From positions 7,468,281 to 7,532,280 of the forward strand of contig JAJKFL010000042.1 of assembly GCA_021186555.1 (NCBI GenBank): a stretch of DNA of 64,000 nucleotides. The letters run 5' to 3'. The notes below the pieces were generated by a model. The model was not told the origin of the DNA. It saw nothing but the letters and a program-made list of their open reading frames with translations, and made no database searches. Position 1 is the first letter of the stretch. Each line of letters begins with the position of its first letter. This DNA comes from Reticulitermes speratus. Its lineage: Eukaryota > Arthropoda > Insecta > Blattodea > Rhinotermitidae. Both the position numbers and the translations under genes were made by a program. Below are positions 34,175 to 44,949 of the stretch, in pieces.

Positions 34175-37110
34175 ACATATATGCAGTTTTAGTGACAAAA
34201 ACATATATGCAGTTTTAGTGACAAAAACATATATGCAGTTTTAGTGACAAAAACATGTATGCAGTTTTAGTGACAAAAACATATATACAGTTTTAGTGAC
34301 AAAAAACATATATGCAGTTTTAGTGACAAAAACATATATGCAGTTTTAGTGACAAAAACATGTATGCAGTTTTAGTGACAAAAACATATATGCAGTTTTA
34401 GTGACAAAAACATGTATGCAGTTTTAGTGACAAAAACATATATGCAGTTTTAGTGACAAAAACATATATGCAGTTTTAGTGACAAAAAACATATATGCAG
34501 TTTTAGTGACAAAAACATATATGCAGTTTTAGTGACAAAAACATGTATGCAGTTTTAGTGACAAAAACATATATGCAGTTTTAGTGACAAAAACATGTAT
34601 GCAGTTTTAGTGACAAAAACATATATGCAGTTTTAGTGACAAAAACATATATGCAGTTTTAGTGACAAAAACATATATACAGTTTTAGTGACAAAAAACA
34701 TATATGCAGTTTTAGTGACAAAAACATATATGCAGTTTTAGTGACAAAAACATGTATGCAGTTTTAGTGACAAAAACATATATGCAGTTTTAGTGACAAA
34801 AACATGTATGCAGTTTTAGTGACAAAAACATATATGCAGTTTTAGTGACAAAAACATATATGCAGTTTTAGTGACAAAAAACATATATACAGTTTTAGTG
34901 ACAAAAAACATATATGCAGTTTTAGTGACAAAAACATATATGCAGTTTTAGTGACAAAAACATGTATGCAGTTTTAGTGACAAAAACATATATGCAGTTT
35001 TAGTGACAAAAACATATATGCAGTTTTAGTGACAAAAAACATATATGCAGTTTTAGTGACAAAAACATATATGCAGTTTTAGTGACAAAAACATATATGC
35101 AGTTTTAGTGACAAAAACATATATGCAGTTTTAGTGACAAAAACATATATGCAGTTTTAGTGACAAAAACATATATACAGTTTTAGTGACAAAAAACATA
35201 TATGCAGTTTTAGTGACAAAAACATATATACAGTTTTAGTGACAAAAAACATATATGCAGTTTTAGTGACAAAAACATATATGCAGTTTTAGTGACAAAA
35301 ACATATATACAGTTTTAGTGACAAAAACATATATGCAGTTTTAGTGACAAAAACATATATGCAGTTTTAGTGACAAAAACATGTATGCAGTTTTAGTGAC
35401 AAAAACATATATGCAGTTTTAGTGACAAAAAACATATATGCAGTTTTAGTGACAAAAACATATATGCAGTTTTAGTGACAAAAACATATATACAGTTTTA
35501 GTGACAAAAACATATATGCAGTTTTAGTGACAAAAACATATATGCAGTTTTAGTGACAAAAACATGTATGCAGTTTTAGTGACAAAAACATATATTAGTG
35601 CCTAAGTTTTAGTGACAAAAAACATATATGCAGTTTTAGTGACAAAAACATATATGCAGTTTTAGTGACAAAAACATATATGCAGTTTTAGTGACAAAAA
35701 CATATATGCAGTTTTAGTGACAAAAAACATATATGCAGTTTTAGTGACAAAACATATATGCAGTTTTAGTGACAAAAACATAGTATGAGGTTTTAGTGAC
35801 AAAAACATATATGCAGTTTTAGTGACAAAAAACATATAGCAGTTTTAGTGACAAAAAACATATATGCAGTTTTTTAGTGACAAAAACATATATGCAGTTT
35901 TAGTGACAAAAGTTATCACATATGGTTTTATGAGAAATTTTTAGTGACAAAAACATATAACAGTTTTAGTGACAAAAAAACATATATGCAGTTTTAGTGA
36001 CAAAAACATATATCACAGTTTTAGTGACAAAAACATATATGCAGTTTTAGTGACAAAAACATATATGCAGTTTTAGTGACAAAAACATATATACAGTTTT
36101 AGTGACAAAAAACATATATGCAGTTTTAGTGACAAAAACATATATGCAGTTTTAGTGACAAAAACATGTATGCAGTTTTAGTGACAAAAACATATATGCA
36201 GTTTTAGTGACAAAAACATATATGCAGTTTTAGTGACAAAAACATATATGCAGTTTTAGTGACAAAAACATATATACAGTTTTAGTGACAAAAAACATAT
36301 ATGCAGTTTTAGTGACAAAAACATATATGCAGTTTTAGTGACAAAAACATGTATGCAGTTTTAGTGACAAAAACATATATGCAGTTTTAGTGACAAAAAC
36401 ATGTATGCAGTTTTAGTGACAAAAACATATATGCAGTTTTAGTGACAAAAACATATATGCAGTTTTAGTGACAAAAACATATATACAGTTTTAGTGACAA
36501 AAAACATATATGCAGTTTTAGTGACAAAAACATATATGCAGTTTTAGTGACAAAAACATGTATGCAGTTTTAGTGACAAAAACATATATGCAGTTTTAGT
36601 GACAAAAACATATATGCAGTTTTAGTGACAAAAAACATATATGCAGTTTTAGTGACAAAAACATATATGCAGTTTTAGTGACAAAAACATATATGCAGTT
36701 TTAGTGACAAAAAACATATATGCAGTTTTAGTGACAAAAAACATATATGCAGTTTTAGTGACAAAAAACATATATGCAGTTTTAGTGACAAATAACATAT
36801 ATGCAGTTTTAGTGACAAAAAACATATATGCAGTTTTAGTGACAAAAAACATATATGCAGTTTTAGTGACAAAAACATATATGCAGTTTTAGTGACAAAA
36901 AACATATATGCAGTTTTAGTGACAAAAAACATATATGCAGTTTTAGTGACAAAAAACATATATGCAGTTTAGTGACAAAAAACATATATGCAGTTTTAGT
37001 GACAAAACATATAGCAGTTTTATGACAAAAAACATATATGCAGTTTTAGTGACAAAAACATTATGCAGTTTTAGTGACAAAAACATATATGCAGTTTTAG
37101 TGACAAAAAA
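34175..37110. repeat. 26-bp satellite, about 110 copies
   Basis: Unit is acatatatgcagttttagtg plus acaaaa (26 bp, 27 with an extra a). Variants catgtatgcag and catatacag alternate in partly regular patterns, suggesting higher-order amplification. 35590-36015 is disturbed by odd copies (for example catatattagtgcctaag, ttatcacatatggttttatg). Open frames such as repeated FFVTKTAYM and ITKNIYAVLV peptides are by-products of the 26/27-bp period. Confidence 0.97.
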
Positions 37111-37157
37111 CCCCTGAGGATGGCTTAGTGAAGAGCCGAAACATATGTCGGGTTTTA
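37105..37157 (+). ncRNA. Hammerhead ribozyme (type I, short stem III)
   Basis: All core parts are present. Stem I is AAAACCC (37107-37113) with GGGUUUU (37150-37156), 7 bp. The core CUGAGGA (37114-37120) has G at the variable position 7. One extra U (37121) precedes stem II GGCU/AGCC (37122-37125 with 37134-37137), followed by GAAA (37138-37141). Stem III is A-C/G-U (37141-37142 with 37147-37148), loop AUAU, and the cleavage triplet is GUC, so cutting is predicted after 37149. Hammerheads of this kind are known from Penelope-like retroelements. The extra U after the core is shared by most copies here and is the one unusual point. Confidence 0.78.
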
Positions 37158-37260
37158 TTAAAATGTTTTAAAAAACTATACAGTTTTTTAAAATGAAAAG
37201 TGCATCCAGTTGGTGTTTTTAAATAGTGATTGTGACAAGATGCACGGTGTTTTTAGAATA

Positions 37261-38009
37261 AAGGTTTTATTCCTTTAAATGGTGTTTCCTTTCGGTTTTT
37301 ACTGTCGAATTATAGTGTGCTTTCAGCGGAATAGAACTGAAATTTTAAACGATAGTATATAAATTTTAGACTTTATGTGTTTGAAGCATTTATTAGATAC
37401 TTGACGCAGTCCGTTTACGCTCTGTGGCCATAAACATTTATTTTCTGGACACCCTTCTTGTAATCGGAAGAGTCTGCAGTGGTTACGGCAATGCTTGTCA
37501 CTCCGTTCGTGAGGTGATTGTTGACACATTGACTGTGCGTAGTGTGGGGCGGGTCACGTGATCACGTGTTATTCGACACACAATCTGATAAAAATGTAAG
37601 TACAGGACTATTAATCTAAAGACCTTTATGATGCCATATTCTAGTGAAGTATGTTTCGTGTTATTTTTTAAAGAGTACTAATTTTAAATTCCGTTGAGAT
37701 TAACGGTCAGAGTCAAAAGTGTTATGTATAGTCCGTAAATTATACAATTCTGCATACATTTATTGTATCAGGCTCCACGGCGAGGAGAAACAGAATGGAG
37801 TCTTGTATTTCCGCATCACTTATACTGCAGAACAGCTCCGTATTTTAAAAGTCCTTAATTATTTTCCGCTATTTGGAAACACCTAGAAGAAACTACATTT
37901 TTATTTGTACTACTTTATTATATTTCTTTCTTTATTTCATAGTCTGACATCTTTCTCAGACTCGTTGTAGGCGTAGAAGGTTAATTTTACAACTTATCCA
38001 CACTCAATG
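37261..38009. other. No gene or repeat recognised
   Basis: About 750 bp without a supportable feature. Confidence 0.5.
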
Positions 38010-38195
38010 ACACACATACACTCGGTAGGACTTCTCTGGACGAGGGATCGGCCCGTCGCAGAGACCTCTACCTGACAACACACAACACTCACAACAGACA
38101 GACATCCATGCCCCCGGCGGGATTCGAACCCGCAATCCCAGTAAACGAACTGTCGCAGACTTACGCGTTAGACCGCGCGGACACTGGGATCGGCT
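38010..38195 (-). mobile_element. SINE family A, 3' truncated
   Basis: The minus strand carries gatcccagtgtccgcgcggt, the A box region, B box GGGTTCGAATCCCGC, cgggggcatggatgtctgtc and the ctctgcgacgggccg body. It stops in the tcctaccgagtgt region before the usual 3' part. Confidence 0.85.
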
Positions 38196-38329
38196 CTAGT
38201 TTTTCATCATGTCCTATATTTAGCAGCAAGCATGATAGCTGAACGGTCAACACTTGAAATTGTATGTCGTTATTCATAATACGTGTACTAATTGGAGGGT
38301 AAAGTCACTGTGCCTAATTAAGTAACACA

Positions 38330-38436
38330 CCAAGAAGACGTATGGTAGAATGGAGGTACAGCTCCACGAATTTCTATTCTTGTTATTTAACAGAGGTGAA
38401 AGATCAGCTTCAGTACCTCGTCGCTTTACTACCACT
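38330..38436 (-). mobile_element. SINE family B fragment
   Basis: The minus-strand tail/body part gaatggaggtacagctccac, gtgaaagatcagcttcagta and cgtcgctttac matches family B at reduced identity. It is interrupted at the palindrome that follows. Confidence 0.6.
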
Positions 38437-38483
38437 CTTAACCAGCTGTTACTGGGAATTCTCCCCAGTAACAATTGGTTAAG
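38437..38483. repeat. Near-palindrome, 20-bp arms
   Basis: Arms 38437-38456 and 38464-38483 (cttaaccagctgttactggg and its complement, 18 of 20 matching) with a 7-nt loop aattctc. It lies at the end of a SINE fragment. Confidence 0.85.
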
Positions 38484-38891
38484 GATTAAGACAACGAATT
38501 AGGTTTCGTGTCATTTAAGTTTTGAGTCTTAAAAAAAAAGTTATTTCTTCAAGTAGTTTGTATTTTCTCCACATCCTATCAATAACGCTTCGTTGCATCG
38601 TAACAATAAATGCTCATACGTTGTATATTGTAATGCTGTTGCTAGGGTAGGCTAAACCCTAAGCTATCTGGCGCACTGGATTTTCAGAAGGGCGAAATCG
38701 CCATTGTATTTGAGCTATGTCTAGTCTTTGTGACGTGCTTATCCTACGGCATTCGGTTACTGGCTCCAAGGTACTCGTCTATGTTTGGAGTAACGTGCTA
38801 CCTCCAGGTCAGGGTAGAAGACAGAGACAGGCTCTCTGAAACAGCTGTAGGGCTACGCACAAACCAGACTACCCGATGTCATCACCCAGAA
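38484..38891. other. No gene recognised
   Basis: About 400 bp. No supportable feature. Confidence 0.5.
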
Positions 38892-39419
38892 CAGTGGTAT
38901 TCAACCTGGGGTACGCATAAACCTGGAGGTACGCGAAGACATCTTAGGGGGTACGTAAAATTAAAAGAAGATAAATATATTATTTCATGATAAACACTGA
39001 ATAATCAGGGCCAGATTTAGGATTAGCCACAAGAGACCCGGACGTAAGGACATGCGATTTGGGAGCGCCATTTTTTTTTCTCTCTCACTTTCCTTTATGC
39101 GATTCTTATCTGGGCGGCTAGTTTAATTTTATTCCACATAGTGCATATAATTTTGCTTTGCTAAAATACCTTTGTTCCTTTATTAATTTTTATATGATAG
39201 GCAATAATATATTTGTTATTTAATAGCTTGATTCTCCTTTTTTCTCATTTAAAACTTATTATTTAATACATTATTTTGGATGTAATTTATTTAACTTATT
39301 TTAGATGTAGATTATAGGCCATGTATAACTTGAATTATGCACCAACAACTTTGGGGGTACAAAGTTGAAGAGAAATTATATGTGGGGGTACGCGAACAAA
39401 AAATGGGTTGTCAACATTG
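38892..39419. mobile_element. Short non-autonomous hAT-like element
   Basis: The left end cagtggtattcaacctgggg and the right end gggttgtcaacattg are inverted relatives of the CAGNGGTTCTCAACC termini common in hAT transposons. Both ends carry the subterminal gggggtacgcgaa-type motif. It is 528 bp with no transposase. Flanking 8-bp words (acccagaa and aagcttct) do not match, so the target duplication is decayed or the ends are off by some bases. A second hAT-like start, tcagggccagatttaggatt, lies inside at about 39007 and may be nested. Confidence 0.6.
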
Positions 39420-40243
39420 AAGCTTCTGCCACCTTGTCGGGGAAGCGTACTGTTTCTACTGGCCTGTGTGTTTGAATAGGCTGAAATGGCCTCCGCACTA
39501 AAGAAGTGGTACAACGGGTGGAATTTATAAAAATAAATCAGAATAAAGATGGGGTACGAATATGAATCGGTATGAACAATAATAGTTAAGATCTTATTCT
39601 GGAACGTAGCCACTAATGGAAGGGCAATACTAAACAGAATCCTGGTAAATAGCTATTACTCAGCTGAGATAATGGTTACATTCTTTTATATAGGGATAAA
39701 ACATCTTTTATAAGGACGAAACATTGAACAAGAGGATTTGATTCGATCAGAAGAATGGAAGCAATATTTTATCGTAAATTAGAACAGGAAGTTACGTAAA
39801 TAAAAGACAGTGTTGGTCTGAAATTATGAACGTGATGGTTGGATACTTACCAAAAGATATGAAAATAACATACAAGTAGGAGAGAATGGAATTTCTTAGG
39901 CCCATACACAGGATGTTTGATGACGATGATGTCAGTAATTTATTGCTGAGGATATTTCGAATAAATGTGAACACGTATTTGATTATCACGGATAACAGAA
40001 GTGTGAGTATTTGAAAGATTTGACCAAAAAAGTTCTTAGATTTTACAGTTAATCTGTAAAATACGTCAACACTAAGAGTTGAAATTATGTCTCCATTTGT
40101 ACGAAGAGGAGATTAAGTGTTTCAAAGCTTTAAACTTGAAAACAAGAATAGAATCCAAAAGACCTGTGAGATATACTTAGCTTTTTGTCCTTATGACTAA
40201 GCAAATTATATTTATAATGCCAGTGCAAACAGGAAGCACATAA
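39420..40243. other. No gene or repeat recognised
   Basis: About 820 bp; small open frames only. Confidence 0.5.
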
Positions 40244-40420
40244 ATTTTATATTATTTTCACCTTGCATTTTTTAACAAATCACAAATTACACACCAACGA
40301 AATGCACTATATTTTTTCACTTTTTATTCTTCAACCCCTACATATGTTTCAACCCTTACAGGACCATCTTCAGGGGACTCGTAGTCTACACTTACTTTGC
40401 ATCTATTGTTGTCTGCTATT
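40244..40420 (+). mobile_element. Penelope-like family-1 terminus with antisense hammerhead
   Basis: It starts with a tail containing attattttcaccttgcattt, then acacaccaacgaaatgcac, the family-1 signature pair, and runs into an antisense hammerhead at 40331-40380. No second inverted arm was found downstream, so this may be a single-arm copy or a truncation. Confidence 0.6.
40331..40380 (-). ncRNA. Hammerhead ribozyme motif, antisense
   Basis: On the minus strand, core CUGAAGA (40373-40367), an extra U, and stem II GGUCC/GGGUU with loop UGUAA (two G-U pairs and a U-G) precede GAAA (40350-40347). Stem III is AC/GU with loop AUAU, and the cleavage triplet is GUA. Stem I is AGUCCC with GGGGUU (four Watson-Crick pairs and two wobbles). 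All core positions are intact, and stem III is identical to that at 37141-37148. Confidence 0.7.
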
Positions 40421-41219
40421 ATGTTATGTATCACATGTAGTCAAGATTCATATTACAGTAATATACAATTTTGTCTTTAAATATATAAAAAACAGATTAT
40501 AAAATCCATAAATAAGGTTGACGAACCACATAATTATAATACCGCTGTGTTATTTTATGTGTTTCAACGTGCCAATTTCAAAGTGTTGCCTGACAGGCTA
40601 TTTCTCATTCCTGTTGCAAGGACTTACAAACCCCATACTCATCAAACGTATTAAAGAGTAGCCTATATAAGCCTATAATTCGGGAACGAATCTCCGAGAT
40701 TAATTTCCAGTTGCTGTAGCGGAGAGTCGTGTAACGAATGCCTGAGTTTTATTTAATATGTCGTAAGTCATACTGACCAATAAATGTCACATATTACGCT
40801 GGAACTAATGCAATAAAAAGAGGTATGTTGGAATTTGTCGTGAGGGAAAAGGTTATAGTTATTTATGACGTGCAGATATCGATGTTATTGCATACGCGTG
40901 GACACTTTTTTTTCAGTGCCGTGCTTTTCATGCGCTATAAACGTTTTTGCAATTAAATTTGGCACTTTATGATAAGTCGTTAAAAGTGTCTGGTGGTTAT
41001 GCGTGTAGATCTGTTGGAAAGTGCTGTGATATTTTGGTAATACCAAAAAAACACGGTGTCACATGCCGGAAGACCGTAATTTGAGTAGGCACTCTCTTCT
41101 CAACACATAACATCATGATTTCAAACACATTTCTTAAGAGATGTTTCGTATTGGTGTAAAACTTGTTCTGTCAGGTTAAGGGAAGAAATAATGCTGTGGG
41201 TTCTGTAGAATAGCGTGCT
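40421..41219. other. No gene or repeat recognised
   Basis: About 800 bp with no supportable feature. Confidence 0.5.
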
Positions 41220-41640
41220 GAGAAAGAAGTCTGGGTGTAGGAGGGACGAAGTAATAGGAGGATGGAAAATATTTCACAATGAGGAAATTCATGATTGCTA
41301 CTCCTCAAAAACTATATTACAGTAATCAAATAAGGTGGGCAAGGCATATGTCACGTGTGGGGACCAGAATAAATATGTACAGAGTTTTGATGAACAGACC
41401 TGAGGGAATGAGACCACTTTGAAAAACTATATTTGGATGTGAATGTAATATTAAAACGCATCTTGAAGGAATAGGATGGGAGGGTGTGGACTGGATTGAT
41501 CTGGCTCAGGATAGTGCAAGTGGTGGGCTGTTGTACGCACGGTGATGAACAGTTGGGTTCTATGAAGTACGGCGAATTTCTTGACTAAGAAGCTGGAGGA
41601 GCCTCTCAGGAAGGACTCTACTCCTTGCAGTAATTCCTTC
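41220..41640 (+). mobile_element. LINE family 1 C-terminus and 3' end
   Basis: Degenerate copy of the C-terminal region (acagtaatcaaataaggtgg, gcaaggcatatgtcacgtgt, tggactggattgatctggct, caggatagtgcaagtgg) and the 3' block tttcttgactaagaag, ggaaggactctactccttg. Frames are broken. Confidence 0.72.
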
Positions 41641-43617
41641 AGAAAAACAGACCAAATAATACAGAGCGTTTAAAAAAAAAAGTATGATTTATTATAGGAG
41701 GTAATGCGAAGGCGTCTGAAGGCTTGAATATATAGCCTTCACTGTTCTCTATATCCGCAATTTGGGCACTGTACGTATCATGTAACTTTGCGGCGCGTTG
41801 GTGTAACGGGCGGACGGAAATGATGAAGCTAATAGGCGCTTTTCGGGACCGTGCGAAAGACGGATTCCTTTCATACGTGGAAAAGCGGCCGGAATTCAAA
41901 GTTTCTCTAGTGCAGAAGTTGGAAGCGCGTGGAGGCAGACCTCCACTGTCCGATAGTACGTTGTTATCACGTGTTTCTATAGTAATTCCTAATGTGGCGG
42001 TCAAGCCAACACCAATACTGCTTCATATTACGGAGCTACCGACGTCGTCCTTACGGAAAGAGATGACCTTCCTTCACGTGCCACATCGCGCTCGCGTTCC
42101 TTTGGTTGCGTACGGTGTGGCGCCGATTTTAGACTCTGACGCACAAGTAAGGAACGATGCGTCAGGTGTTTTACTGCTCGCTCAGCGGCACATTGGTCTT
42201 AGCTCGGCACTCCACATCATCTCCTGCCAAATGTCCTGACAATTAGAAATAGGAGGGCATCTCCACCACTTATTTCCCTTGACTGCCCAATCAAAATACG
42301 TTTTGAGTTAAATCGTATTATTAGGTTTAAAATGCAGTATTTAGGTTAAAAAAAATTCCGTAAACCGTTTTATACATAAACTACCAAAATCAAAAATTTT
42401 TAAAACACGATATTCATCGCATAATTAATTTTTTAAGGGATTAGTGGTGAGTATATATACCGCCAAATTTAACCTTAAGACCCGTGCCTGCTGTCCACAC
42501 GGATTGCTTGCGTGTTTCATATGACACCTACACTCAACAGCCATAGTTTCCCTATGCAGAATTTACTTATTCGTTCTTCTAATGGAAGAACAGTCTGTTC
42601 TCTGTGAGGTACGACGTGAATATTTATATACAAGTTACATTAATTATAGTCTTTCAAGTGTTAATATATTCGTACCCACGGAAAAAGTGCGTCTGTAAAA
42701 GAAGTGTTCTAATTTCCACAATATTTGACTGTGAAGGGATCAAGAGGGAAACACCTTCTTCGTGGGGAACCCATCTTCCAATTTTAGACAAGAATAAACT
42801 AGCCGCAGAACTTTTGGCGTAAGCCCGCCCTCCTCCAATACCAAGTTCCACAGAAATCCCTTCACAAATTTTGAAAGTTTAAATATTCAGACGGACAGAA
42901 ACAGCTCCTCGTTTTGCGTACATTTTACGCACTACGTACAATGAACGCATAAATGGATGCTTCCTGATTGTCACCACGCTCTTTCTTTTACATCCGTGTC
43001 TTTTACCTAATTCGACCAAAATTCTGCCTTCAAGGTTTGGAGAGTTTACAGCATCGAGCGAAATTTCGAGGAAGATCAAATTGTTGATTGGTCTTCGGAG
43101 TTTCCGTAATGACAATGGCCGTACTCGTATGTTGATGCTTTTGTTTGTATGTAGACCTATATGTGAATTTTGTGTGTTCGAATTCATATGGTAGATATAT
43201 ACATATCTTTAGATAATGTTTATTGCATTTTGGGTACAGGATGCAGGTATAGGGAAATGATCAGCTCCATAATGGAGTGATAGTGAAGTGTGATTAGGCA
43301 TGTAGTGTGTGACCATCAGGAATTCATAACACAAAGCAAGGTGTCTAATGAAGGTGTGCTTTGTTAAAGGTGATTTTCTTAGTCATAAGTTCCGGAAGTC
43401 CTTCAAAAACCTGAACTTCGCGAACAGAACTTTCGGTACAAGAGGCCTACTTACCATAACATTAATAGTTTGTGATTTTTATATTAGATGAAGACATACT
43501 TGGAGGTACTTGCGAAATAATTCTGATCACACAGATGACAGTTTTGCAGTGAAAAGAAGTTCAGCAGGCCTCTGGCCACGTACTGAAAGACGCATTCGTC
43601 CCTGATATTCCCCTGTT
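41641..43617. other. Unassigned, with a possible repeat-R relic and a CpG-rich open frame
   Basis: Minus-strand 41700-41870 (RSRKAPISFIISVRP) may be a diverged head of repeat R. A plus-strand open frame at 41820-42239 (139 codons) overlaps it and continues into a relatively CpG-rich stretch (41930-42230). The peptide has no recognisable domain. Nothing else is identified up to 43617. Confidence 0.35.
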
Positions 43618-44127
43618 CACGCCATGAAGACATAAGGAGATGAGAGGTACAGCTCCAATCATTGTTTAAGTCGGCACTAGAAGGAGGTCCGCTTTACAGG
43701 TGGGCTTTACAACCGGGGCACTGCTCTACAAGCCGGAAGGTCGCGGGTTCGATTTCCGATTGTGTCATTGGAATTTTTCATTGACATAATCCTTTCTGTC
43801 GCTCTATGGCCCTGGGGTAGACTCAGCCTCTAACATAAATGAGTACCAGGAGTATTTCCTGGGGGGTAAAGGCGGCCGGTGCGTAGGGCTGACAACCTTA
43901 CCACCTTCATGTGCCGATTGTCAATAAATCTGGGAGCCTCAACCTCCTGGAACCCTAAAGGCCTGTCCAGGCCTGTAATGGGATTGCTGTACCTTTTTAC
44001 ATTTACAACCGGTCTGGACGTTTTGAAAAATAGAACAATCCTTTACCCCTGCCTCGAATAGAACAACTGGACTGGCCAGCCTATAGCCTGGTAATTATAC
44101 TAAGTAGCCATCCCGGCTCCCGCAGAT
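43618..44127 (-). mobile_element. SINE family B, split by a family-C SINE
   Basis: Family-B tail and body lie at 43618-43716 (acgccatgaagac, ggtacagctcc, ggcactagaaggaggtccgc). Head-side sequence resumes at 44013-44127 (ggacgttttgaaaaatag, cctgcctcgaatagaac). The two halves rejoin if 43717-44012 is removed. Confidence 0.8.
43717..44001 (+). mobile_element. SINE family C, 5' truncated, nested in SINE B
   Basis: It begins inside the tRNA region (ggcactgctctacaagccgg), keeps the B box GGGTTCGATTTCCG and runs to the 3' end ctgtacctttttac. An 11-bp target duplication tttacaaccgg lies at 43706-43716 and 44002-44012. The 5' truncation with an intact 3' end fits target-primed reverse transcription. 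Confidence 0.92.
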
Positions 44128-44149
44128 TTCTTCCTGACCGTAATTAAGC

Positions 44150-44655
44150 ACGGCGCCATGAAGACTCAAGAAAGAGTGGCGTTACAGCTCCATGTATTTT
44201 TGGCTATGCCAATTAGTTGCTGACCTCTCATCGCGGAGGTTCGAATTTGATCCCAGTACAGACCACGTGTGATTGTGTTATACAGAGTGGCCCGAAGACA
44301 GGGTTTCCTCAGAGTATTTCGTTTTGCCTTGTCTGTGGTCACACCACCACTGTTCCATAACCCATATTTCATCCGTCTACCATTCATGCTGTATAATCTG
44401 CCCAACTGACAGCGTGATTAAACTTCTCTCTCTTCCCGTGTAGTTTAATCTTAGCACAACATGGAGGTAATACACGCTTTGGTCGCTTTACCCCGGTGAT
44501 AAAGACTCTGACATCCGCTGGGAAGGAGCCCAAGTGGTTCCTAGAGCCAGTCTGCATGCTATAGGGGAAAATAAAATCTCTGCCGCTGACGGTACTCAAA
44601 CTCCGATGCTCCGGCTGTCCCGCCTGCAGCCTAGATACTGTAATGACTGACCTAT
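44150..44655 (-). mobile_element. SINE family B, split by a family-D SINE
   Basis: Tail-side sequence is at 44150-44210 (cggcgccatgaagactc, gttacagctccatg). The other half resumes near 44458 (acatggaggtaatacacgc, tttggtcgctttaccccgg, tcaaactccgatgc) and runs to about 44655. Family-D sequence separates them. Confidence 0.65.
44210..44370 (+). mobile_element. SINE family D, diverged, nested in SINE B
   Basis: ttagttgctgacctctcatc (A-box side), ggaggttcgaatttgatccc (a B box with small insertion), then agaccacgtgtgattgtgtt, agggtttcctcagagtattt and cgttttgccttgtctgtgg. The 3' limit is unclear and may extend towards 44455. Confidence 0.65.
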
Positions 44656-44949
44656 GGTCACCGCCTTATCCTACCTGGAAATAATGTGAAAGTAATTTTA
44701 TACTACGATCATGTTAGTGCAGATATCTCGGAATATTTTAGTCCATTCGTATGCATAAGGGCAGACGCATCTTCAGATGAGACCGATTTATTTCTTCTAT
44801 CTGATTACGGCAGAAAGGTCCCAGGTCCACTACATGCATATAGTCTTGCAGTCGTATATGCGTACAAAAAAGAATGAGATCATTGCAGTGAGGGAAACCT
44901 ATTATAGGTTATAAGGACATGTTTGAGTTTATATACGCGATAGGCCCGT

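Larger units (their letters stand above)
34107..37260 (-). mobile_element. Large fold-back Penelope-like element enclosing a satellite and a ribozyme (family 1)
   Basis: Left arm 34107-34178 and right arm 37163-37232 are inverted repeats with few mismatches (caatcactatttaaaaacac, caactggatgcac). The right side ends in a 28-bp tail with gatgcacggtg, the reverse complement of the caccgtgcat signature of family 1. Imperfect direct repeats aaggcttgatt (34096-34106) and aaggttttatt (37261-37271) fit a decayed target duplication. Between the arms lie the 26-bp satellite (34175-37110) and a hammerhead (37105-37157) whose sense strand is plus, opposite to the tail. No protein-coding domain is present. 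The strand given is that of the tail by comparison with 25841-26086. Confidence 0.7.

Noticed and set aside
36649..36959. Open frames reading repeated FFVTKTAYM or VTKNIYAVL peptides
   Set aside because: Pure read-through of the 26/27-bp satellite; present in several frames on both strands.
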